A stretch of DNA of 64,000 nucleotides, taken from contig OY856188.1 in assembly GCA_963693315.1 (NCBI GenBank), positions 145,974,945-146,038,944 on the forward strand. The letters run 5' to 3'. Both the position numbers and the translations under genes were made by a program. Shown one piece after another: positions 20,252 through 31,344 of the stretch. Position 1 is the stretch's first letter; every line of letters starts with the position of its first letter. The stretch is from Diogma glabrata (lineage: Eukaryota; Arthropoda; Insecta; Diptera; Cylindrotomidae). The notes below the pieces were generated by a model. It ran no database searches and was not told where the DNA came from. It saw only the letters and a list, made by a program, of their open reading frames with translations.

Positions 20252-22927
20252 TTAGGCGCGAATGTCCTTGGAATGATAAACACCTCTACGTTTAGAAACC
20301 AGGTCTTCCAGTTCGTAGGCGGCGCCACCAAGTTTAGCAGATAATTTCTTACCGGCGTAACTCAAAATAAAGTTCCTTCGGAACACCGTATCACCTGGTT
20401 TAAACAAAGTTACTCGAGCTCGTAAATTGTATTTTTCCGCACTCTTGACAAATGCTTCAGCAGTTAAATCCAGAATTCGAGTCCGAATCTTATTGAGGTA
20501 ATCAGGACGCAGAAACGTTTCACCTGGGTCATGAAGACTATTCAGTCGTCTCAGCAATTCATATGACGAACCATGAGTCACCATAGGCATTCCAAACATT
20601 GCGAAATAGGGGGAGCATTTAAGAGTTTGGTGAAGAGAACAACGTAGTGCACAAGCGATCTCGCTCAAGTGCAGATCCCATTTAGAATGCTCCTCCTTCA
20701 GGTAGGCTCGAATACCAGATAAAACACTTCGATTCACCCGTTCAGAAGCATTAGCTTGAGGTGAATATAACGCTAGTAATGTATGTTTCACTCCGTGCTT
20801 CGCCATGAAATCTGCAAACAGTTTAGACTTAAATTGAGTCCCATTATCGGACACAATAACTTCGGGACAACCAAATACGTGAAAGACATTGGTAGCCAAT
20901 AGATGACAAATTGGTTCAGCAGTTAGTTTCCGTAAAGGAAATAAAAATGGATATTTAGTAACATGATCTAATACTACAAGAATAGCGATATTCCCGGCCT
21001 TTGAACGAGGATAAGGGCCAAGAATATCGATATATAATCGCTGACCAATTCGTTCTGTTTTCATCTGAGACACCATGGGAGCACGAAGTGGAACATTAGT
21101 CGCTTTGATTTCTTTGCAGGTCTTACAATTTCCTATGAAGGATTTAACCTGGGTATACATACGAGGCCAATAGTAGAATTTACGAATATTATACAGGGTT
21201 TTTGCTAGACCTCCATGAGATGCGGTAGGAGGATTGTGGGCCCTTGCAATACACTCGTCAGTGTATTCCTCAGGTAACCACAACTTCCAAACCTCACCCT
21301 CTGAAAGAATATCAAGATCTAGACAAGCCAATCGTTTATAAACCCGACCCGAAATTACTTTCAGATCAGGCAATGTACCGTCTGCTTCGGTAACCAGATT
21401 TACCAACTCCAGATATCGAGAAGTGTTGAAGAAAGAGGAATTAAGATCTAATTCAGGCATTGGACCTAGTTCCGAAATGATATCGACAGAGTCACGTCTC
21501 GATAGAGTGTCAGGAACAGTATTTAATTTTCCTTTTCGGTACTCAATATCAAAGACGTAACCCTGCAATTTCAAGCTCCAACGAGCCAATCGACCAGAAA
21601 GGTCTTTTTGTTGCATTAACCATTTTAAGGAAGCATGGTCAGTTATGATCTTAAAGGCCTGACCCTCGACATACGCTCTAAATTTCTTTACTCCCAGTAC
21701 GGCGGCTAGACACTCTTTCTCACTAGTTGAGTAATTGCGCTGCGCAGAATTCAGTTTTTTGGACATGTACGCTATGGGATGTTCCATACCGTCCATGTCA
21801 CACTGCATTAATACACAACCTATACCGTCGTTGCTAGCGTCGCACTGGAGAGTAAAGGGTTTAGTATAGTCGGGGTTTATGAGGACTGGTGCTGAGATGA
21901 GAGCATTTTTGAGGTTTACAAATGCTGTTTCAGCTTCTGGGGTCCATATGAATTTAGTAGTATTTTTCTTCAACAAATCTGATATCGGAGAGGACATAGC
22001 AGAGAAATCAGATATGAAACGGCGATAACAACCCGCCATACCCAGGAAACGTCGAATCTGTTTGGACGTACGCGGTGTAGGAAATTCAGCAATAGCTAGA
22101 GTTTTATCAGGATCAATTTTCAACGTACCACCTTCCACAACATATCCCAAATATTTTACCTCCGGCAAGAGAAACCTACTTTTTTCCACGTTTATCGTCA
22201 AGTTCGCACGTCTAAGACACTGGGAGATATCTTCTAACAGTTTCAGATGGGCCTCAAAGGTATCGGTAACTATTAGAAGATCATCCAAGTATACGAAGAC
22301 GTACGACTTGAGATGTGGAGGAATTACTTGGTCCATCAATTTAGTCATCGTTTGCGGCGCATTGCACAGGCCGAAAGGCATTCTTACGAGCTGATACAAT
22401 TGACGCCCTGGGACCGTAAAAGCAGTTTTCTCTCGGGAGTGTTTTTCTAGCGGTATCTGCCAGAAAGCGTCTTTCAGATCCAAACTGGAAATGAAATTGC
22501 TCTGTGGCAGACGACTCAAGATTCCATCTATCTGTGGAAGGGGGTAAGCATCCTTTTTAGTAACCGTATTGACCTTTCTACTATCCAAACAAAGACGATT
22601 CTTCCCAGGTTTGCGAATTAAGACTACAGGACTTGACCATGGACTGTTTGAAACCTCTATAATACCCAGAGATAACATCCTATCCAGTTCTTCTCCCATC
22701 AGTTTCTCAATGGCGGGCGAAATCGGGTAGTGACGTTGTTTGATGGGAGCGGCCGTCCCCACATCAATCACATGTTCTATCAAATGTGTTCGACCCAGAC
22801 CCATTTTTGAAAATGAAGGTAGAAGTTGGATAGTGTTTTGTAAGCGTTCCTGTTTGTCCATAGACAATTCTGAAATTACTGACTCCGTAGTCGAAAATGT
22901 GGGTAATTCAAATATCGGGTTAATCAA
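20252..22927 (-). CDS. Element A pol: RT, RNase H, integrase
   Basis: The 891-residue frame contains the RT (KDAYPLPQIDGILSRL, FISSLDLKDAFWQIPL, MPFGLCNAPQTM, catalytic VYLDDLLIV), RNase H (LQCDASNDGIGCVL...TDHASLKWL), an integrase zinc finger and the DDE core (YIDILGPYP, VIVSDNGTQF, SPQANASERVNRS). It ends with a basic/hydrophobic tail (HSKDIRA). No interruption occurs within the frame. Its first codons should be continuous with the protease frame upstream, but a small indel near 22965-22975 separates them. Integrase inserts cDNA in the nucleus and RT/RNase H act in the particle. Closest relative in the window is element C. Confidence 0.92.
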   Translation of the reverse strand: MINPIFELPTFSTTESVISELSMDKQERLQNTIQLLPSFSKMGLGRTHLIEHVIDVGTAAPIKQRHYPISPAIEKLMGEELDRMLSLGIIEVSNSPWSSPVVLIRKPGKNRLCLDSRKVNTVTKKDAYPLPQIDGILSRLPQSNFISSLDLKDAFWQIPLEKHSREKTAFTVPGRQLYQLVRMPFGLCNAPQTMTKLMDQVIPPHLKSYVFVYLDDLLIVTDTFEAHLKLLEDISQCLRRANLTINVEKSRFLLPEVKYLGYVVEGGTLKIDPDKTLAIAEFPTPRTSKQIRRFLGMAGCYRRFISDFSAMSSPISDLLKKNTTKFIWTPEAETAFVNLKNALISAPVLINPDYTKPFTLQCDASNDGIGCVLMQCDMDGMEHPIAYMSKKLNSAQRNYSTSEKECLAAVLGVKKFRAYVEGQAFKIITDHASLKWLMQQKDLSGRLARWSLKLQGYVFDIEYRKGKLNTVPDTLSRRDSVDIISELGPMPELDLNSSFFNTSRYLELVNLVTEADGTLPDLKVISGRVYKRLACLDLDILSEGEVWKLWLPEEYTDECIARAHNPPTASHGGLAKTLYNIRKFYYWPRMYTQVKSFIGNCKTCKEIKATNVPLRAPMVSQMKTERIGQRLYIDILGPYPRSKAGNIAILVVLDHVTKYPFLFPLRKLTAEPICHLLATNVFHVFGCPEVIVSDNGTQFKSKLFADFMAKHGVKHTLLALYSPQANASERVNRSVLSGIRAYLKEEHSKWDLHLSEIACALRCSLHQTLKCSPYFAMFGMPMVTHGSSYELLRRLNSLHDPGETFLRPDYLNKIRTRILDLTAEAFVKSAEKYNLRARVTLFKPGDTVFRRNFILSYAGKKLSAKLGGAAYELEDLVSKRRGVYHSKDIRA

Positions 22928-22971
22928 ACCAAAAGCGTTAAAGAAATCTATACCTAGGTATAGATCTTGAG

Positions 22972-23781
22972 TTAAGACGGGATAACGAAGACGTCCAGGG
23001 TTCTGACTTGGTTCATAAATGAAATCTTTGTTTTTACAAATCCCAAAATCTTCTGTCTTTGGCCATCAGCAGTACGAACTACTGCAGAAGAATAAGTCAG
23101 AAGGTCTGGAGTCTGTACGATTTCTTTAGCAAAATCACCACCAATTACAGTCAAAGACGCTCCACTATCCAACAGTCCAGTATGTTGTTTACCCAATATT
23201 GACACTGTGGCATAAGATCTCACATCGTTGGCCAATTTCACAATAGAGGAAATGGTTTTGGATTTAAACATTCGTCGTTGTTGCCAATAAATACGAGAAC
23301 GGAGTGCAGAACGTGTGGTAGGTTTCAAGTAGGATAATGAATCGACAAATATGTTTGAGCGTATTTTCAGGTATTCGTTCAATCGCTGTTGGAAAGATTT
23401 GGTTTCGGTATACAATGGTTGTGGTTCAGTATGCACGGGTGTTCGTTTCAATAATTTCACATTAGGATCATGAGTGGATACCCAATCATTAAAAGTCGCA
23501 TTTATAATCGGTGTTTCAGGGGTGACGATAATGGAATTATTATCTGTTTCGTCTCTGATTGAAATACTTACGGGCAGAGTATTCCAAGAGTGTTCTATCA
23601 AATTGGATGCTGAAGCTCGGCCCAACAGTGTATCGTTTACTAATAGGTTATTGGGACTAGTTGGTGAAATATTCGAAGGATCAGGAGACAAATTAAATGT
23701 GGTCTCAGATGAATCTAAGACAGGTCCTGGGAGCGAGAAAAGGTGTTGGGATTCTGGCCCCCCCTTCGGTTTCCCCGACAA
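22972..23781 (-). CDS. Element A protease frame (-1 relative to gag)
   Basis: This frame overlaps gag by 67 bases and is -1 to it. The aspartic protease active site is LLDSGASLTVIG, and the flap-side RTADGQRQKILGF and FVIP segments follow. The frame closes at a TAA at 22972-22974. The homologous region of element C is continuous across this point, so the separation from RT here is most simply a one-base lesion rather than a second programmed shift. The protease would cut Gag and Gag-Pol during particle maturation. Its expression would need the -1 shift at the G-run described separately. Confidence 0.85.
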   Translation of the reverse strand: MSGKPKGGPESQHLFSLPGPVLDSSETTFNLSPDPSNISPTSPNNLLVNDTLLGRASASNLIEHSWNTLPVSISIRDETDNNSIIVTPETPIINATFNDWVSTHDPNVKLLKRTPVHTEPQPLYTETKSFQQRLNEYLKIRSNIFVDSLSYLKPTTRSALRSRIYWQQRRMFKSKTISSIVKLANDVRSYATVSILGKQHTGLLDSGASLTVIGGDFAKEIVQTPDLLTYSSAVVRTADGQRQKILGFVKTKISFMNQVRTLDVFVIPS

Positions 23782-25283
23782 TTTTCACAGTTCGGACATA
23801 ATACATCGTCCTTTCCACATCCCCAACAAAACAATCGCTGTGGTTCACGACAATCGTGCCACCGATGACCAGGTCGTTTACAGTTCCAACAAATAGTGGA
23901 ACTGGTTATTCGTTTCAGATTAGGGGCAGGCTGTATTGCCGCGAGTTCATTTGTGGATGTAATTGGTAACGATTCAGTTGGCAATTCGCTAATTTGAATT
24001 TGTGAAAATTCACGATCCAAGTCCACCTCAGACACCGGTCTAGATGGTCTAACATTATAATCTCGCGGTCTGGTTACCGACTCGGCCCATAACTTTTCGC
24101 GATCACGGCAGAGCTGGCGCAGATGTTCCAGCCCATAAATAGTGACGTATAACAGCTCCCTTCTGATTTCCAATCGTAAGTTGTTGCGAATCAAGGAGAA
24201 CAACTCCACATCCGGCATCGGTACTCGTAGTTTATCTGCCAGTCGATAAATTGATTGTAAGAATTCGTCAAACAATTCAGTGGGCCGCTGTTTCCTGGCC
24301 TTCATCCGCTCCTTCACTTCTTCGTCCGTCTGCCGGTCCTGAAATTCTATTCGCAGAGTATGACACAAGTCAGTCCAAATAAGCTGTCGGTTCTGGCGAA
24401 AATATCTCCAGAACCAATCAGCTGCTCGATCTGTGAACAACAGGTACAGACAACGGGTGACAATAGTAAAATCGCTATTTAAACACATCTCGGTCAGCCG
24501 CTCTATTCTGAAGATGAACGCTTCAACATCTAGACCATCGGGTCTACCTGAGAACGTTACGTTCCAATTTCTAATTGTTGTAGAGTGCTGTTCGAGATGT
24601 GTTCGCATTCTGGCAGTAGTAGGAGCGGGATGAGGTTCAGCAAACATTGGTGGTACTGGTACATTATTTCGCACAAACGCATTCACTGGCGTATAATTTC
24701 CGGAACGAACCGATTGATGTCGCGGGGTGGTGGGCGAGACTACATTATGCGCTAGGGGTAGTAACATTTCAGGTGCCGGAGCACGTGATTGCATCATTGA
24801 GTGATTAATCCTTGAAATCTCCTGATCGATATGAGCATTTACAACTTCCTGAAAACCATGATCTTCCGCTGCCGCGGCACCATGTATGGGAGATCGTTGA
24901 GCTACATTCACTCGCACTTCATCGGCTAATCGAGATGGTGGAAGACGGTTTGCCAAGGGAGTGGACGAGGGTTGATTTCCGGTACTGGAACGACGTTGCC
25001 AACCTGCGGTAATAGAGCGTGTCACTGGTCGGGGAGGTGGTGGCACTACTGTATCATTAGCTTTTGCCATCCCTCGGGGTAACCTCTGTAATTCTGCACG
25101 CTCACAAGCGGCTCGACAAATTGGGCAGGTGCTATTCTGCAACAACCAGTCGTTGAGGCAGATGTCATGAAAGAGGTGGTTACACCGAGTGAGAAGTTTT
25201 ACGTCGGCCGGCACTATTTCGTGTTGACAAACAGCACAAGAGCTGGACCTATCCAGAACGTCAATCTTATCAGCGGCAGACAT
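23715..25283 (-). CDS. Element A Gag with N-terminal RING-H2 finger
   Basis: 522 residues. Residues 16-56 form a textbook RING-H2: C16-x2-C19-x14-C34-x-H36-x2-H39-x2-C42-x10-C53-x2-C56. The E2-contact positions (V18, W46, P54) and the following Arg57 linchpin are all present. A Pro/Arg/Ser-rich linker follows, then a capsid-like region (FSGRPDGLDVEAFIFRIERL, ADWFWRYF, EFQDRQTDEEVKERM), then CCHC-like knuckles (CWNCKRPGHRWHDC and CWGCGKDDVLCPNC). RING-H2 proteins of this form are E3 ubiquitin ligases, so this Gag may ubiquitinate itself or a host factor; that is inference. The frame is uninterrupted and starts at ATG 25283 near GCGGCAGACATT. Confidence 0.9.
   Translation of the reverse strand: MSAADKIDVLDRSSSCAVCQHEIVPADVKLLTRCNHLFHDICLNDWLLQNSTCPICRAACERAELQRLPRGMAKANDTVVPPPPRPVTRSITAGWQRRSSTGNQPSSTPLANRLPPSRLADEVRVNVAQRSPIHGAAAAEDHGFQEVVNAHIDQEISRINHSMMQSRAPAPEMLLPLAHNVVSPTTPRHQSVRSGNYTPVNAFVRNNVPVPPMFAEPHPAPTTARMRTHLEQHSTTIRNWNVTFSGRPDGLDVEAFIFRIERLTEMCLNSDFTIVTRCLYLLFTDRAADWFWRYFRQNRQLIWTDLCHTLRIEFQDRQTDEEVKERMKARKQRPTELFDEFLQSIYRLADKLRVPMPDVELFSLIRNNLRLEIRRELLYVTIYGLEHLRQLCRDREKLWAESVTRPRDYNVRPSRPVSEVDLDREFSQIQISELPTESLPITSTNELAAIQPAPNLKRITSSTICWNCKRPGHRWHDCREPQRLFCWGCGKDDVLCPNCENCRGNRRGGQNPNTFSRSQDLS
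23757..23763 (-). promoter_or_regulatory. Probable -1 frameshift site (G GGG GGC) at gag/pro of element A
   Basis: In the gag frame the codons read AGG GGG GGC CAG, so G GGG GGC fits the X XXY YYZ slippery heptamer. A -1 slip leads directly into the protease frame (next codons CCA GAA TCC). Gag terminates 15 codons downstream. No clear pseudoknot was found immediately 3', which lowers confidence. Confidence 0.6.
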
Positions 25284-26239
25284 TATGAATACTCGAACCG
25301 CCGCACAGGACTAGACCAATAAAGCCAAGTATTTGGAGAGAAAATTGTTACACTAGCTAATTGTTACTGATTGCAAAGGTTGAAAATGAATAAACAATTT
25401 AATTATTACCAGAAAAAATATTTTACTACAATATTTTATTACTTTAAATATATTAGAGCAGAATTTAAAGAGTTGTATTAAGACTCAGTTACTCAAACCT
25501 TAAACAGCTGCGCGATATCAGACCAATTCGTCAGATGTATGGATTAGGAAACGTGTTGAACGGGCTGTCGCCAAGCGTGACTCGCAAATAAAAATATCTA
25601 TTACCACCTAAGACCTAAGACGCAGGTGGTTGAACAAACCGGGGTAAAATTGTACTGTGCGAAAAAATAAGTATACTAAGTATACTAAGAAAATGACAAT
25701 TATATGAACTTTCCAGACCCAATTCCGGGCAGATCTGGAGGTTCCCGTGACGCGAAAGTCGCAAAAACAAAAAAAAAATTTTTGAGCGAACTAATAAATA
25801 GTGCGGCAAGCCTACCGGTTTGACAAGACTAAGAAATTTTAAATGTAACAAAAAAACTTAATGCTACCCTGCCAATGAAATACTGAATTGAATCCAAAAA
25901 AAATCCTCTCCCCGAACTTGAAGCCAAATCTCTCACGGAGATCAAAATTAGTGAATTAAAATCTTCAAATTCGGGTAGACAAATTTTTCTTTGTTTTCTT
26001 TTAAATTAAATTAATTTTCAATTAAGTTCGATTTCTTAAAATACTTAAAATTAGTTGGTGTCTTCAATGTTGTTATGTATTTTTCCGTTTGTAAATCCTT
26101 CTTATTTTCCTTGTATTGATTTTTAAGTTATTTATTTTCCTTTTATTGATTTGTATGTTATTTATTTTCCTTTTACTGATTTGTATGTTATTTATTTTGC
26201 TTTTACTGATTTGTATGTTATTTATTTTGTTAAACCTAA

Positions 26240-26520
26240 AAAATTTTGGAGAAAGAACTGATTAGTATTTGGTAATATCAGCAGTTTTATATATTAAGTG
26301 TATCGTTCGCAATTATATATTTATTTATTTATTTAGTTATTTAGTTATTTATTCAACTATAAATATTTATTTATTTATTTACTTTTTTGTATATATATAT
26401 AAACATTTACCCATTCATTTATTTATCTTTTATACAAATATAGAAATATTTATGTATTTATCTATTTATTATTTATTTATTTAATTATTTATTTATTATT
26501 TATTTTTTTTTTTTTGGCGG
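26240..26520. repeat. (TTTA)n-type microsatellite
   Basis: Imperfect TTTA/TTTAG repeats ending in a T13 run at about 26505-26516. Predicted ORFs across it are low-complexity artefacts. Confidence 0.85.
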
Positions 26521-27344
26521 GTGGAGGAAAGTGGGATTCAACCACGGGGTGTCCATCACTCCGAGGTTGAAAGTGGCGATCGCCGTTCTTTCTATTCAGT
26601 TTGTTATATGGAATTTTGTTTTGATATTTGGGACCAATGAAGAGTGAAAATAAGCTACGTTAAAAGGATCGGAAAGGCAAAGGAAAAGGACACAAGTTAG
26701 GAAGTCTAAGGATGGGAAAAAGGTAAGGTGGGAAAGGAATGAGATGGGGTGTGTGTCAATGGGGTCTCACCCAGCTGACAAGTGCTACCGGGATGGCCAG
26801 AAGATAAATCCTCTGGACCACCATTCGATCAATAACACTCGCCAGCTGCGATCCACACCACCAACACACACGGGCGAGATGCTATGACCCAACCTGATCC
26901 AGTCAACCACGACCTGACAGCCGAGCAGACATTTTCCCTCAGTAGCTGATCGGGCTACTTTGGAAAATGCCTCTCAGTATCATCCATGGGGAACTGAACA
27001 AATCAGGCCATAGGAAGCCAATATTGTCGGGAGGGGATTCTAACGTTAGACAATATCAGCTCGGACTGGACTCTGAGGACACCACGAACCCGAAGCCTGA
27101 CCAGGTGACCAGACTCGGACGAGAATTGGCGTATACACCAATACGCGTCAGTCTAGGTCTGGCACCTGAGTCACCTTCGGCCCTCGTGACATCGCCAGAA
27201 ACCCAGCCCGTAACTAGGGTCCGTGGGGTTGTAATGCCCATTGGGAATACTTCCTAAGAAATATTCCCACCCTTGCGTTATCAAAATACAAAAAAGGAGA
27301 AAAATTAGCTGGAGGCATAGGGACGCAACTCCCCATCAAAGAAA

Positions 27345-27407
27345 AGTCTGAGGGATCTCAGACTTCCTTTGCTCCTGCGCGTATGAAGCAGGGGACTGCT
27401 TCTACGC
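27345..27407 (-). promoter_or_regulatory. Tandem hairpins downstream of the primer site of element A
   Basis: AGTCTGAG/CTCAGACT with a 4-base loop (27345-27364) is followed by GCGTA-T-GAAGCAG/CTGCTTCTACGC with a 4-base loop (about 27380-27407). They lie 145-220 bases from the primer site, where retroviral-type elements carry packaging and dimerisation structures. Function is inferred. Confidence 0.5.
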
Positions 27408-27550
27408 CGCCAGAGTCTTTTACTATTGTTGTTGTGGAAAGAACGTTAAATTTTGAGGAAAAATGTTAAAAAAAAAATTTTTTCTAAGTTTTTTGAAATT
27501 ATGGAGGGACTCCTCCCGAGTCCTACATTGCTGTAGAACCCTTAGAGCAG

Positions 27551-27567
27551 CCCCACGTTGGGCGCCA
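27551..27567 (-). promoter_or_regulatory. Primer binding site of element A (tRNA-Lys type)
   Basis: The minus strand reads TGGCGCCCAACGTGGGG, three bases inside the 5' LTR. This is the tRNA-Lys-type site known from Osvaldo/Ulysses-like elements and some retroviruses. It fixes the orientation and the LTR edge. Confidence 0.9.
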
Positions 27568-27570
27568 ATT

Positions 27571-29697
27571 TGTAATGAAGTGCCTCTCATGATGATAATG
27601 GGAGTGGCTTAGCAGGAAGCGTACCTAGAAATGTTGTATTGCCGTTCGACTTAGTCTCAATCATCGTGGATAAGAGATATTAATAACCTGCTGCTTCAGC
27701 ACAAATACGGAAATGTACGCATTTTTCAAAGTAGATCAGAAATGGAAACAAATACAAGAGTGAAAATGAGACTCTGGCGACCCCCTTCTACGAAAGAACC
27801 ACGGTCGGCACGTTCAACACCCTCGTTCACTCACATACGCCCACACACACACACACATTCACACCCCTAAATCATAAGAATAATAAAACAAGAAAAAAAA
27901 CAATCAAATAGACTCACCCATGGTTATATCCTCCTAGCCTCCAAAATCCGGCCGGTCTCAGCTCTCCATCAGCACCGCATATACGTTGATCAAAAATAAG
28001 ATGTCGCAATTGATAAGAAGAACCGATGAATCAATTCGTAACCAACAGCGTTGAATAAATTGGCAGTTAAAATCGTTGAATAGATTTGTAGTAAAAAGCG
28101 TTGACTAAATGTATAATCAAAGGCGTTGAATATAAGTACAATCAAAATCGTTGAACAACTTTGTAATCAAGTTTGTTGAATAATTTCGTAGACAAAAGCG
28201 TTGACCAAATTTATAATCAAATGCGTTGAATAACTTTGTAATCAAATTTGTTGGATAGTTTTATAGGCCAAATCGTTGAATAAATTTGTAGTCAAAAGCG
28301 TTGACTAAATTTGTAATCAAATGCGTTGAATACAATTGCAATCACAATCGTCGAACAAGTTTATAATCAAATGAGTTGAATATAAGTACAATCAAAATCG
28401 TTGAACAAGTTTATAATCAAAGGCGTTGAATAAATTGGTATTTAAAATCGTTGAATCCGTTTGTAATCAAATGCGTTGGATGCAATTGCAATCACAGTCG
28501 TTGAACAATTTTATAATCCAAAATCGTGGAAGAAATTCGTAGTCAAAAGCGTTGACCAAATTTGTAATCAAATGCGTTGGATGCAATTGCAATCCAAGTC
28601 GTTGAACAATTTTATAATCCAAAATCGTGGAAGAAATTCGTAGCCAAAAGCGTTGACGGAGTTCCTAATCAAATGCGTTGAATCGAGATGTAATCAATAT
28701 CGTTGAACAATTTTATAGGCAAAATCGTTGGTGGAGCTCGTCGTATAGAAACCAAAACTTTCTGATTCAAATGATGGCGGGATGAAGGAAGGTTCGGGTG
28801 ATGGTAATAGTAACCTTGGTGGCGGCAGATTGTGATAAAATCAAACAAACAAACAACAAAAAAAAATGTTTTGTACCACCACACCGTCCTTTTTCGCTTG
28901 AATCCGTCCCGATCTTACAGGTTAAATTGAAGACCCTTACACGACCCTCTATAACGTGGCAACAAGAATACCATTCATGTGAACCAAACCATGATCTTTA
29001 TACAGCCTGTCAGGATCATCCGTAACTTTACGATCAACACTCACAAACAAATATCTTTTTCTTTTTTTTTTCGGGTATTTTTTTATCTCTTTTTTTTTTA
29101 TTTTTGATTATTATATTAGGTATACAGTTACTTTGTGTAATAATTTATTTAACTATAGTTTACGTAATAATTTAAAAAAATAGGTTTCATAGATGAAACT
29201 ATCATCTTATATCACAACCAATCGTGTGTTATCAATACCTCTAAACTAGTAGTTCACCACCAGGAAAATGGTGATGTTATCACTAAATTATTATTTTACA
29301 ACCAAGAACGAATGTTAATAAGATTATTATTGCACGACAAACACAAATGTTACTAAAATTATTATTGCACGACAAAGATAAATGTTACTAGAACTATTTT
29401 TGCACAACAAAAAAAAATTGATACTATTATCTTTAAATTATTATTTCACAGCTACGAACAAATGTTACTAAAATTATTATTGCACGACAAAGATAAATGT
29501 TACTAAAACTATTTTTGCACAACAAAAAAAATTGATACTATTATCTTTAAATTATTATTTCACAGCTACGAACATATGTTCCTAAAATTATTATTGCACA
29601 TCAAGAAAAAAATTGATACTATTATCTTTAAATTATTAGTTCACAGCTAAGAACAAATGTGACTAAAATTATTATTGCTCGACAAAGACAAATGTAC
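27571..29697 (-). repeat. 5' LTR of element A, first part
   Basis: Matches 16011 onward nearly base for base (an extra repeat pair near 28540-28640 and scattered substitutions), up to AAATGTAC at 29697, where the BEL element begins. The remaining part resumes at 51457. Confidence 0.9.
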
Positions 29698-30580
29698 TGT
29701 TCCGGATCAACGACGATTAATGATGCCTAAAAATACAAATACGATCAAAATAATAAAATTAATGCAAAACAAACAACACTTGTCTGATGTCTAATAATCC
29801 AGCGATTTACAGCCCAAATATATAGATGTCATCTCTAGCCAGCGGTTCAACCAGCTTTCCTAAAATATTAAAAATAGTTTTAGTTAGAATTAAGTAATTT
29901 ATTTAATTTATGTTATATAATTTAAATTCATACTAAACTTATTATTGCTGTTTTGTGATGACAGTCTGAAGTTTATTATGGATCTGAACCTTTTAGTTAA
30001 AAGAATTATAGCAAGTTGACCTAAAATGTGTACGTGATAAAAATAATTAAGCGAGCCTATATGTAGATGTCTCTCATGTGATTGGACGAGACTTCGTCGA
30101 GTCTTAATAATTTACCGCGAAAATTTTATGCTGTCAGATTTGATTTATTTTTATATCTCTTATCAACGCGATCTTCATAGAGAGAAGACCTATTTTGGCG
30201 ATTATCCAGTTAACAAAATTATTTATTTTTGCGAGCGATTTTATAAACAGAGGTTCAGGTGAATATCTAATATAATTTAAAGACATTTTATTTAAATTTT
30301 GCGAATTTGTTAGTTAAATATATTGTGTTAATAAACTATTTTTAATAACATTTAAATTTAAAAGATTTTCTTATTAAATATATGGCGCATGAACTATTAA
30401 TGAGTGATTTGAAAAACATTTGAATTTGAATATTTTAAGGGATATTTTATTAGTGTAAATAAATAATTTAATTAACAGAATTTATTGTTTTTTTTTCCTT
30501 TTTTTTTTCCAATTATTATATGTTTTAATGAATAGTATGGTTAAACTGAAAATTATTAAAAGTTAAAGCTAAAAGATTCA
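29698..30580 (+). repeat. 5' LTR of element B
   Basis: Complete 883-bp LTR; its partner is split by element D. Only a few substitutions and one T-run length difference separate the two. Confidence 0.9.
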
Positions 30581-30598
30581 TGGTCCTTCGAGCCGGAT
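30581..30598 (+). promoter_or_regulatory. Primer binding site of element B
   Basis: TGGTCCTTCGAGCCGGAT directly abuts the LTR end TTCA; this is the form seen in roo-type BEL elements of flies. Confidence 0.8.
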
Positions 30599-30868
30599 AT
30601 TTCTGTTTTTACAGCTAAAATTACTGCGAGCATTGTTTTTACAGAAATTAACGCGACAGCACATGTTTATAATTACATTTTTTCTTTCCGAAACCCTAAG
30701 TGAAAATAAATTATATAAATAAAGTGAATTTCGAGTGTAAAATCTTGTACTGTACTTAAAAAAAAAAAAATAATTGTGTGTGTTTGTAAAATATTGAAAT
30801 TTTCGAAAATTATATTTGCGCGTATCGCTTTGATTTATTTGTTCTTTACATTATAAACTCTTACATAA

Positions 30869-31321
30869 ATGTCTACTACAAGAGCACTAAAACGGATTCT
30901 GACTCGTTTCGAAGACATCAAAGGGATAGCGACGAAATTCGATGAAAACGTTGAGTTAGAAACAGTGGAAACCAATCTTCAGCTTCTTGAGGATGAATGG
31001 AGGGAGTATCGTGAAGTGGAGAAGGAGGTAATAGGTGAATCAGATAAATACGAGGCTCTCCAGCAATCATTAGAAGGCGCTTATTTCCAAATTAAAAGAA
31101 TGCTGGTGCAAGCTAAAAAAGAACGCGAACTCAATGCTTCAAAAAATGTACAAAATGCATCATTTATTGACTTAATGACGAATCAACAAGCATTTTTACA
31201 GGAAGTTTCAATGCTCAACCAAAGAGAAAGTGAAGTCAGGCTTCCGAGAATCAACATACCAAGCTTTCTGGAAAATACTCGGAATTTCCATGTTTCAAAG
31301 ATTTATTTGAAGCCTCCATAG
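30869..31321 (+). pseudogene. BEL Gag, N-terminal part
   Basis: Starts at ATG 30869. It has helical regions (RFEDIKGIATKFDEN, LEDEWREYREVEKEV) and reaches the conserved LPRINIPSF segment, after which the correct reading moves to another frame (near 31265). A single-base indel therefore truncates Gag. In BEL elements this segment precedes the capsid-like DUF1759-type domain. The upstream 270 bases are untranslated leader. Confidence 0.8.
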
Positions 31322-31344
31322 ATAGCAACCCTAAAATATCACGG

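Larger units (their letters stand above)
25284..27550 (-). other. Long 5' leader of element A
   Basis: About 2.3 kb between primer site and gag. The part near gag is AT-rich, with a TTTA microsatellite at 26240-26520 and the duplicated TTCCAGACCC segment at 25711-25763. The distal part (26520-27420) is GC-richer, with no clear frame on the sense strand. Two tight hairpins sit close to the primer site. This region may hold packaging or translation signals. Confidence 0.6.

Noticed and set aside
22928..22975. A second programmed frameshift between protease and RT of element A
   Set aside because: The homologous bridge in element C is continuous in one frame and no slippery heptamer is present; a one-base lesion is simpler.
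26967..27257. 96-codon ORF in the GC-richer part of element A's leader
   Set aside because: Antisense to the element, no domain recognised, and an equally open frame exists on the other strand.
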